NCBI GenBank assembly: GCA_019116485.1
Contig: DXBO01000136.1
Location: forward strand, 1-43,731
Length of the DNA stretch: 43,731 nt
DNA from: Candidatus Gemmiger excrementavium
GTDB taxonomy: Bacteria; Bacillota; Clostridia; Oscillospirales; Ruminococcaceae
Reading direction: 5' to 3'
Positions 15,373 to 22,231 of the stretch are shown one piece after another. Position 1 is the stretch's first letter; each line of letters opens with the position of its first letter. The translations under genes were made by a program, and so were the position numbers. Below the pieces are notes generated by a model. That model searched no databases. It was not told the DNA's origin and was given only the letters and a program-made list of their open reading frames with translations.

Positions 15373-17169
15373 TTATTCCTCCGGGCTGCCCGGGGTTTCG
15401 TCATCGGGCCAGGGCTCCCAGGCGGGGACCGGGTCGGCGGTTTTGCCCTTGCCGCCCCGGCGCAGCACCACCACCGCCCCGGCGATGACGCCGCCCAGCG
15501 GGATCAGCGCCAGCAGCGGCCAGGGGAAGGGCTTTTCTTCCGGCAGGTCGTCCATGGGCAGGTCGTCGGGCAGGGCGCCCTCCCCCACCGTCAGTTCCAC
15601 CGGGAATTCCTTGGTCTGGGGCTGCAGGTTGGGGTCCTCGTAGGTGACCTTGAGCAGCACCTTCACCTTGCCCGCCTGGTTGGGGGTCAGGGCAAAGCCG
15701 ATGCTGCCGCTGGTGCCCGCCGTGATGTTGCCCACATACTGGGTCTTGGCGGCAGCGTCAAAGCCGTCCCCTTCCACAGCGGCCTCCACGTTGGACACAT
15801 CGGTCTTGCCGCGGTTCACATAGTTCAGCGTCAGCACGCATTCCTCACCTGCGGTACAGCTTTCGGGCAGGGCAGGCGCGTTGATCTGAAAGCGGTCCTG
15901 CTGGACCACCGGCACGGCCATGCGCACTTCCGACGAGGCCGCCGTGCGCTTGTTGCCGTCCACATATTCATACTTGAACTGCACGGTCACAGCCTGGGCG
16001 CCGCTTTTGGCGGTGGGCAGCGCCTGCAGCGGCACGCTCTGCTTCTGCTCGCCTTTGGCGGGCAGGGCATCGTAATAAAAGGTGCTGGTGCCGCCGTCCA
16101 GGGCAAAATTCTCGCCGCCGTCCACGCTGGCCACCACATTTTCCACCCGCAGGCGCCCCATGTTCTGGAACCGGAAATCCAGCGTAAACCGGGACCCCGC
16201 TGCGATGTTGCTCTGCCCGTAGGTAAAATCCCGCACGACGATATTGGGGGTGGCGGCATCGGTTTTCTGGGCGGGGTCGCCGGTGGTCACGGCGGCCAGA
16301 TTCAGCTTATCCGCCGCCGAGGCCGCCGTCAGCGTCCCGGCGTTGTCGTAGTTGTATTTCAGTTCCACCGCCAGCGCCTGGGAGGCAGCGGCAATTTCCT
16401 TGCCGGCCTGCACCCGCACAGTGACCGACTGGCTTTTGCCGGGCTCGATATCAGGCAGAAGGAAGGTACTGGTATCGCTGACGAGCAAAAGCGACTCCGA
16501 AGGGGTAAACACCGCCTGGGGGGTGAGTACCCTGGTTTTGCCGGCGTTGTGGAAAGTAACCACGATGTCCGCCGCCTGGTTGGCCGCCAGGGGGGCAGCC
16601 AGGGCTGACCGGGTGATGACCACCGCCGGGGCGGGTTGTTCTTTGGGTGCGGGGGTGGGGGTAGGTTCCGGTTTGGGGGTGGGCACGGGCGGCGTGTATT
16701 CCACCGCCTGGGCCACGGTGATCTCCACGGTCTGAGCGGGGCCGCCGCCCTTGCGGGCCGCGCTGAGTTTCAGGCTCTGACCTGTGCCGCTGTAGCTGAC
16801 CCCGGCGCAGGTCAGGCGCAGCGTGACCGGTTCATCTTCGGCGGAAAGCACTTCCACCCCCGGCGTGCAGGCGGAAAAACTGTCGATGAGTTTGCTGAAA
16901 TCATAATCCTCCACCCGGAAATCCCGGGTGAGCAGGGCAGTGTCCTTGAGGGTGACCGTCAGGTCGCTCACCTCCCCCCGGTGGATGGCATCCCGGCTGG
17001 AGGTATAACTCAGCGCCAGGAATTCCGGCGGATTGGGGGCGGGTTCGGCAGCGGCAGGCGGCGCAGCGGGAGGTTCAAGTTCCTCGGCACGGGCGGGCAG
17101 GCAAAGGCTCACCGACAGCAGCAGGCAGGCTGCCAGGGCGGCGCTTTTTTGCAGCAAAGTTACAGACAT
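15373..17169 (-). CDS. Secreted multi-domain CARDB/S-layer-like protein with C-terminal anchor
   Basis: The 598-residue product has a signal peptide ending near PARAEE and a Pro/Ala-rich segment. It then carries several beta-sandwich repeats in the style of CARDB or COG1361 S-layer-like domains. Recurring elements are 'agdeftltvnyvNxGkt.v.nv', as in FTLDFRFQNMGRLRVENV and CVLTLNYVNRGKTDVSNV. A transmembrane helix near residues 545-565 is followed by a short acidic cytoplasmic tail. It sits between the ATPase (10-base overlap) and the permease, where MacA-like adaptors usually lie. I infer that it is the extracytoplasmic partner of this ABC system. The exact family is by eye. Confidence 0.8.
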   Translation of the reverse strand: MSVTLLQKSAALAACLLLSVSLCLPARAEELEPPAAPPAAAEPAPNPPEFLALSYTSSRDAIHRGEVSDLTVTLKDTALLTRDFRVEDYDFSKLIDSFSACTPGVEVLSAEDEPVTLRLTCAGVSYSGTGQSLKLSAARKGGGPAQTVEITVAQAVEYTPPVPTPKPEPTPTPAPKEQPAPAVVITRSALAAPLAANQAADIVVTFHNAGKTRVLTPQAVFTPSESLLLVSDTSTFLLPDIEPGKSQSVTVRVQAGKEIAAASQALAVELKYNYDNAGTLTAASAADKLNLAAVTTGDPAQKTDAATPNIVVRDFTYGQSNIAAGSRFTLDFRFQNMGRLRVENVVASVDGGENFALDGGTSTFYYDALPAKGEQKQSVPLQALPTAKSGAQAVTVQFKYEYVDGNKRTAASSEVRMAVPVVQQDRFQINAPALPESCTAGEECVLTLNYVNRGKTDVSNVEAAVEGDGFDAAAKTQYVGNITAGTSGSIGFALTPNQAGKVKVLLKVTYEDPNLQPQTKEFPVELTVGEGALPDDLPMDDLPEEKPFPWPLLALIPLGGVIAGAVVVLRRGGKGKTADPVPAWEPWPDDETPGSPEE

Positions 17170-17900
17170 GTGGGGGTTCCTCCTTTTTGTCGGGAACGGG
17201 TCTCATCGCTGACGATCTCGCCGTCGATAAGGCGCACGATGCGGTCGGCGTAGGCGGCCATCTCGGGGTCATGGGTGACCAGGATAATGGTCTGGTGGTA
17301 GCGGCGGGCAAAGCCGCAGATCATCTCCATGATCTCCACCGTGGTTTTGGAGTCCAGGTTGCCGGTGGGTTCATCGGCAAACACCACGTCGGGCCGGGCA
17401 ATGAACGCCCGGGCGATGCCCGCCCGCTGCTGCTGACCGCCCGACATCTGCCGGGGAAAATGGTCCAGCCGGTGGGAAAGCCCCACCCGGCACAACATAC
17501 GGCGGGCGGCTTCCTCCCGCTGTTTGCGGGGCACGCCGCGGAACATCAGGGGCAGGGCCACGTTTTCGGTGGCGGTCAGGTTGGGCAGCAGGTTATACGC
17601 CTGGAACACAAAGCCCAGGTGGTGCTGCCGGAACGCCGCCAGCTGGTTTTCGTCCAGGCGGGAGATGGGCACCCCGCCGATGCGCACCTCGCCCCGGGTG
17701 GGCTTTTCCATGCCCGCCAACTGGTTGAGAAACGTGCTTTTGCCGGAGCCGGACGTACCGAAGATGCAGCAGATTTCGCCGCGCATGATGTTGAGATTGA
17801 TGCGCTTGAGCGCCACCACGGTCTCCTCGCCCAGGGGGTATTCCTTGCGGATGTCCCGCACTTCGATGAGAGGGCATTTTCTGGGGCAGGGTTCTTGCAT
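17160..17900 (-). CDS. MacB/LolD-type ABC transporter ATP-binding protein
   Basis: The 246-residue ATPase has Walker A GTSGSGKST, Q-loop VFQAYNLLPNLTATEN, signature MSGGQQQRAGIARAF, Walker B VVFADEPTGNLDS and switch histidine in ILVTHDPEMA. The ADEPTGNLD form is typical of the MacB/LolD/FtsE group. AGGAGGTGA precedes the ATG. It is the first gene of the unit with the repeat protein and permease. An 11-bp-spaced direct repeat upstream (17956-17973) and the adjacent two-component system suggest inducible control. Confidence 0.93.
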   Translation of the reverse strand: MQEPCPRKCPLIEVRDIRKEYPLGEETVVALKRINLNIMRGEICCIFGTSGSGKSTFLNQLAGMEKPTRGEVRIGGVPISRLDENQLAAFRQHHLGFVFQAYNLLPNLTATENVALPLMFRGVPRKQREEAARRMLCRVGLSHRLDHFPRQMSGGQQQRAGIARAFIARPDVVFADEPTGNLDSKTTVEIMEMICGFARRYHQTIILVTHDPEMAAYADRIVRLIDGEIVSDETRSRQKGGTPTCL

Positions 17901-17955
17901 GGGCGGTCACCTCCTTGGTTGACGATACTACCATACCGTGGCAACCTTGGTTCTT

Positions 17956-17973
17956 CCTCAAGATAACCTTAAG
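17956..17973 (-). promoter_or_regulatory. Candidate response-regulator direct repeat upstream of the MacB-like operon
   Basis: On the minus strand CTTAAGG (17967-17973) and CTTGAGG (17956-17962) start exactly 11 bases apart, one helical turn, as OmpR-type regulators prefer. They lie 56-73 bases before the ATPase ATG. A weak -10 (TAGTAT, 17925-17930) has no recognisable -35, as expected for an activator-dependent promoter. The OmpR-type regulator at 19584-20258 is the obvious candidate; this is inference. Confidence 0.5.
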
Positions 17974-17979
17974 ATTTGT

Positions 17980-18013
17980 AAAGAAAGACCCCGGCGATGG
18001 CATCGCCGGGGTC
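17980..18013 (-). terminator. Terminator after the histidine kinase gene
   Basis: GACCCCGGCGATG (17987-17999) is followed almost directly by its complement (18001-18013), and the minus strand continues with TTTCTTT. The apical bases open to form the loop. Confidence 0.8.
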
Positions 18014-18022
18014 ACGTCCGTC

Positions 18023-19594
18023 CTATTGGGTTTCCAGAGGCAGGCTGATCTCAAAGACCGCCCCCTGATGTGGTTCGCTGCGCAGGGTAATGGTGCCGCC
18101 GTGCAGTTCCACCAGGCGCCGGGTGATGGAAAGCCCCAGCCCGCTGCCGCCGCCGCTGCGGGCGTCACTGCCCACCACAAAGGGTTCAAAAATGGTATCC
18201 GCCCGGTCAGGCGGAATTCCCTCGCCGTTGTCGGCCACCGTCAGCAGCGCCTGCCGCCCGGCCGGTGCCAGCGTCACGGAGAGCACCGTGCCCAGCCGGT
18301 TGTAGCGCAGCGCGTTGCCCAAAAGGTTATCCAGCGCACGGCCCATCTGAAAGGGGTCCAGCCGGCAAAGGCAGGGCACCTCCGGGATGGAGACCTCCAG
18401 TTCAAAGCCCGCCAGGGCAATGGCGTCGTACTGGGCGGCCAGATATTCCCGCAGAAACTCGCACAGGTCCACCGTTTGGCACTGCAGGGCAAACTGGGGA
18501 TGGTCCACCTTACTGTATTCGTGGAAAGCATTAATCAGACCGGTCAGCGCCTGGGTGCGGCTGCGGATGGCTGCCAGATACCGCCCCTGTTCCCCGGGGG
18601 GCACCTTGCCGTCGGCCAGGGCGTCCACATACCCGGCAATGACCGTCACCGGCGTTTTCAGATCGTGGGAGATGTTGGCGATCATCCGCTGCCGCTCCCG
18701 GTCCAGGTGTTCCCGCTCCCGCTCGCTGGCGGCCAGGCGACGGGTCAGCTCGTCAAAACTCCGGCCAATGCGCTGCAGTTCCTGCACACCGCCGCAGTCT
18801 CCCACCGGGACGGTGCGGCCCTGGGCCTGAGCATCCACAGCAGCCTGCAGGCGGTCCAGCGGCGGGCGGATGCGCCGCCCCACCCGCCAGATAAAAAAGG
18901 CCAGCGCCAGCCCGTACAGCGGCAGAGCGGCCAGCCAGACCTGCCAGCCGTTCTGGCTGGCCCGGGCAATGGCCGCGTCATCCAGCGTAGCCACACAGAG
19001 CAGCAGCGTCCGGGCGGTGCCGTCGGCGGCGGTAAAGGGCTGCCGGAACAGCTGGCTGTCGGTGGGCCAGGTGCCGGCCAGGATACCGTATTCCCGGGGG
19101 GTGTAGGCCGTCTTGCCCGGGGTCAGCGCCCCGGATACCACCCTCAGTTCCCCGTCCAGCGCCATGTTGCCGGTGATCTGCATACCGTCCCCGGTCATGC
19201 GGGTGCGCAGCACCCGGTAACGCACCGTGCCCTCCGCGTCCTTTTCGGGAAAGGCTTCCAGGTATTCTTCGCCCCGGTACAGGGCCACGCAGTCCAGTTC
19301 CCCCGGGGTCAGTTCCAGTTCGCCCTCCCCTGCCCGGTACAGCACCGCGCCGTTTTCATCCAGCACTGCAAAGCCGTTGCCCGCCCCCTGCAGGTAGTCC
19401 TCCAGCCCGGCATACTCCCCCCGGGCCAGCCGGGGGTCGTCGGCCAGGGCGTCCCAGTCCACCGGGTAGAGCAGCCGCTCGAACCGGCAGTCCCACAGCC
19501 AGTACACACCCCCGGCGATGGCCAGCAGCGTCAGGGTGAACAGCAGATAATTTTTGACCAGCAGTGTGAAAAGGCGGTTTTCCTTACGGCTCAA
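18023..19594 (-). CDS. Sensor histidine kinase, two transmembrane helices
   Basis: The 523-residue kinase has helices at about 10-33 and 215-235 flanking an extracytoplasmic sensor region, then a HAMP-like segment (VGRRIRPPLDRLQAA). The H-box is SHDLKTP (His about 308), followed by the N-box DNLLGNALRYN, G1 VADNGEGIPP and G2 GSGLGLSITRRL. All catalytic boxes are intact. The apparent start is a TTG at 19594 that overlaps the end of the response-regulator gene by 11 bases, so translation is probably coupled; no better start with a good binding site is visible. With its regulator it likely controls the adjacent MacB-like operon. Confidence 0.92.
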   Translation of the reverse strand: MSRKENRLFTLLVKNYLLFTLTLLAIAGGVYWLWDCRFERLLYPVDWDALADDPRLARGEYAGLEDYLQGAGNGFAVLDENGAVLYRAGEGELELTPGELDCVALYRGEEYLEAFPEKDAEGTVRYRVLRTRMTGDGMQITGNMALDGELRVVSGALTPGKTAYTPREYGILAGTWPTDSQLFRQPFTAADGTARTLLLCVATLDDAAIARASQNGWQVWLAALPLYGLALAFFIWRVGRRIRPPLDRLQAAVDAQAQGRTVPVGDCGGVQELQRIGRSFDELTRRLAASEREREHLDRERQRMIANISHDLKTPVTVIAGYVDALADGKVPPGEQGRYLAAIRSRTQALTGLINAFHEYSKVDHPQFALQCQTVDLCEFLREYLAAQYDAIALAGFELEVSIPEVPCLCRLDPFQMGRALDNLLGNALRYNRLGTVLSVTLAPAGRQALLTVADNGEGIPPDRADTIFEPFVVGSDARSGGGSGLGLSITRRLVELHGGTITLRSEPHQGAVFEISLPLETQ

Positions 19595-20258
19595 TTTTGT
19601 ACCCCAATCCCCGGATGGTGATGATATACCGTGGGTTTTTGGGGTCGTCCCCGATTTTTTCCCGCAGTTTGGAGATGTGCACCATCATGGTGTTGTCGTT
19701 GCTCTCGAAATATTCCCCGGCAATGCCCTCGTACAGCTGCACCTTGGTAAAGATGCGTCCCGGTGCAGCCATCAGCTGGGCCAGAATCTTGTACTCGGTG
19801 GGGGTCAGCGGCACCGGGCGGCCATTTTGGGTCAACTGCATGGCGGCGGTGTCCAGTGTCAGGTCCCCCACGGTCAGCAGGGTACGCGGCCCGCCGCCGG
19901 CCCGGCGCAGCTGGGCCTTGAGCCGGGCCACCACCTCCATGGGGTTGAAAGGTTTGGCGATGTAATCGTCGGCTCCCAGGTTCAGGCCCAGAATTTTGTC
20001 GTTGTCCTGGCTTTTGGCCGAGAGGATCAGCACCGGGATGTCGCTGGTGCGGCGCAGCGCCCGGGTCAGCTGGAAGCCGTCCATCCCGGGCATCATCACA
20101 TCCAGAAGGGCAGCGTCGGGGCTTTCCCGCAGGGCGATGTCCAGCGCGGTCTTTCCGTCGGCTGCCTCCCGCACGGCAAAGCCTTCGCTCTCCAGGTAGA
20201 GGCGCAGCAGGGCGCGGATGTCGGCGTCGTCCTCGGCGATGAGGATGGTCTTGGGCAC
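19584..20258 (-). CDS. OmpR-family response regulator
   Basis: The 224-residue regulator starts at a GTG (20258) with GGGGGGAG six bases upstream. The receiver domain has the acidic pair EDD, the phospho-acceptor Asp near residue 53 (LLDVMMPG) and the conserved Lys in AKPFNP. The C-terminal winged helix is complete, ending VHISKLREKIG and IRGLGYKIEP. The kinase gene follows with an overlap. Its probable DNA site is the 11-bp-spaced repeat upstream of the MacB-like operon. Confidence 0.94.
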   Translation of the reverse strand: MPKTILIAEDDADIRALLRLYLESEGFAVREAADGKTALDIALRESPDAALLDVMMPGMDGFQLTRALRRTSDIPVLILSAKSQDNDKILGLNLGADDYIAKPFNPMEVVARLKAQLRRAGGGPRTLLTVGDLTLDTAAMQLTQNGRPVPLTPTEYKILAQLMAAPGRIFTKVQLYEGIAGEYFESNDNTMMVHISKLREKIGDDPKNPRYIITIRGLGYKIEP

Positions 20259-20297
20259 GGTGTTCTCCCCCCTTTGGGCGGTGTGGTTTGTGTTCCC

Positions 20298-20326
20298 AGC
20301 ATACAATAGTGCCGCCGCCCTGTCAA
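20298..20326 (-). promoter_or_regulatory. Promoter of the OmpR-type two-component operon
   Basis: On the minus strand a consensus TTGACA (20321-20326) and TATGCT (20298-20303) are separated by 17 bases, about 40 bases before the GTG start. Confidence 0.75.
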
Positions 20327-20342
20327 GGCAGGTTTTTTCCGC

Positions 20343-20380
20343 AAAAAGCCCCCGGGCGGCTGAGGAAGCCGCCCGGGGGC
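20343..20380 (-). terminator. Terminator after the GPH symporter gene
   Basis: A 13-bp perfect GC-rich stem (20348-20360 with 20368-20380), followed on the minus strand by five T. Confidence 0.9.
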
Positions 20381-20419
20381 CGGGTTTGGGTAGGTCAGAG
20401 AGTTATGCCGCAGGCAATA

Positions 20420-22033
20420 TCAGGCGCGATACTCCGCGGGCAGCTGATCCACAGACTGCCATTTCTGCATGGCCTCTTCCAGAGGCATGCCGTCGGCCAC
20501 CGCATCGCGGCGGCAGGCGTTGACGGCCTGGATCTCTTTCATCTTGGCGCCGGTCAGGGCATAGCCCTTCATGGCCCACAGGGTCGCGGCCCAGGCCAGC
20601 AGCGGGATGATGCAGAACATGATGATGACCGCCACCTTGAGACCGTCGGAATAAGGCGTTGCGTCGGTGGGCAGCTCACTGAGCCCGGCACAAGTCAGGA
20701 AGATGAGGGCCACCAGGGTCTGCGCCAGCGAGGAGACCAGCTTGTCCACCAGGCTGAACAGCGTGCCCATGATACCGGGGATATACTTGCCGGAACGGTA
20801 GGTCTCGTAGTCGGAGCAGTCCGCCACCATGGGGATGGGCATGTCGGCGGTGGCATAGTAGGCGCCGTAGCCGATGCCGAAGAAGAGGATGAACAGGATG
20901 GTGTACAGGTTGATCATGCCGCCGCCGTTGAACGGGAAGGACAGGGTCAGGGCGCTGCCCGCGGTATGGTCGCTCATGACCAGCAGCACCAGCACGCCGA
21001 TGTAGCAGATGAACGCCACCGAGACGTAGCGGGTAAGGGAGGCTTTCTGGCCCAGCTTCTGGGAGGTGCGCACCGAGAGCAGGAAGAAGGGAACCGCAAA
21101 GACGTAGCCCAGGATCATCATGGGCAGGTACAGGCTGTCGTAGTTGCCCATGACGATGCCGTACAGGGCCAGCAGCACGGTGGTGTTGGTGGCGATGGCC
21201 AGGGCCAGCTTGCAGCCGGCGCCCGCGACCATCAGGCGCTGCATGGGCTTGTTGTTCTTGATGATCTCCACATACTCAGAGACCTTGACAGCCTCCTGCT
21301 TGCCGCCGCCGATGCCGTAGAACTCGGGACGGTCTTTCTCGGCGATGCCGATGATGGCCAGGATGGTCAGGAACACGGAGACCACGATGCCCACGGGGGC
21401 GATGACGCGGTACAGTTCAGGACGGGCGTAACCGGAGGTCACCAGCACACCGGCCTCGTCGTAGACGTTGTACATGTTCTTGAGCATGGGGATCAGCAGC
21501 TGCATGACGCCCATACCCAGCATGGAACCGATGGTGTTGAAGATGGTGAACATCGGGCGCTGGTTGGGGTCATTGGTCAGCACGGTCTGGCCCGCACGGG
21601 TGACCGAAGTCTGGTAGGTATAGCCGATGACCCAGATGAAGTAGACCACCACAAAGCCGATGTAGCGCAGGGGCATCATCGTGGCGGGAATGAAGGGCAG
21701 CAGCACATACAGCGCAATGACGCTGACGGCCATAATCACGCTGCCGATGATCATAAAGGGACGGAATTTGCCGATTCTGGTGCTGGTGCGGTCCATCATG
21801 GCGCCGATGATGGGGTCGGTGATGGCGTCGGCCACACGCATGACCGTGACCATGATGGAAGCGAACAGACCCAACATGAGCACGCTGGAACCAAACTGTG
21901 CCACATAGGACAAGATCAGCACAAAGTAGACGTTGGTAGCGCCGTTGTTCATCGGGAAGAGGGCCAGCTGATACAGCTTGGCGCGATTGACACCGCTGCG
22001 CTGCCCGGAAGCCCCGGCTTTGCTTTCACTCAT
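20420..22033 (-). CDS. GPH-family sugar:cation symporter
   Basis: The 537-residue protein has about twelve membrane helices and belongs to the glycoside-pentoside-hexuronide:cation symporter group (MelB, XynB, YicJ relatives). Family features are the N-terminal LALFPMNNG, the cation-site region ADAITDPIIGAMMDRT, and the loop RIGKFRPFMI. I start at the second ATG (22033), which has AAGGAGA six bases upstream. It follows the GH3 and GH2 genes and probably imports the glycosides or sugars they act on. A terminator-like hairpin lies between GH3 and this gene, and I see no clear promoter after it, so expression may be attenuated readthrough. Confidence 0.92.
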   Translation of the reverse strand: MSESKAGASGQRSGVNRAKLYQLALFPMNNGATNVYFVLILSYVAQFGSSVLMLGLFASIMVTVMRVADAITDPIIGAMMDRTSTRIGKFRPFMIIGSVIMAVSVIALYVLLPFIPATMMPLRYIGFVVVYFIWVIGYTYQTSVTRAGQTVLTNDPNQRPMFTIFNTIGSMLGMGVMQLLIPMLKNMYNVYDEAGVLVTSGYARPELYRVIAPVGIVVSVFLTILAIIGIAEKDRPEFYGIGGGKQEAVKVSEYVEIIKNNKPMQRLMVAGAGCKLALAIATNTTVLLALYGIVMGNYDSLYLPMMILGYVFAVPFFLLSVRTSQKLGQKASLTRYVSVAFICYIGVLVLLVMSDHTAGSALTLSFPFNGGGMINLYTILFILFFGIGYGAYYATADMPIPMVADCSDYETYRSGKYIPGIMGTLFSLVDKLVSSLAQTLVALIFLTCAGLSELPTDATPYSDGLKVAVIIMFCIIPLLAWAATLWAMKGYALTGAKMKEIQAVNACRRDAVADGMPLEEAMQKWQSVDQLPAEYRA

Positions 22034-22063
22034 AAGCATTCTCCTTTTCCGCGGATTGATAAG

Positions 22064-22102
22064 GAAAAAGGCCGCCCCGGCCCCGCTTGGGGTGGGGCGG
22101 CC
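22064..22102 (-). terminator. Intergenic terminator or attenuator between GH3 and GPH genes
   Basis: GGCCGCCCC (22070-22078) pairs with GGGGCGGCC (22094-22102), with an inner CCCC/GGGG stem, followed on the minus strand by TTTTTCC. It lies only about 30 bases before the symporter start. Confidence 0.75.
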
Positions 22103-22231
22103 CCCTCAGGTGCGAAGTATGGTGCAACAGCTCTGGTTTTCCGGTAGGCGATACGGCCCATGCCGCAGGTAGAGCGCGTGGTTACACCCTGTGATAAAAA
22201 TGGGAACGGGTTGCAGTCAGCTGTGCCGGGT

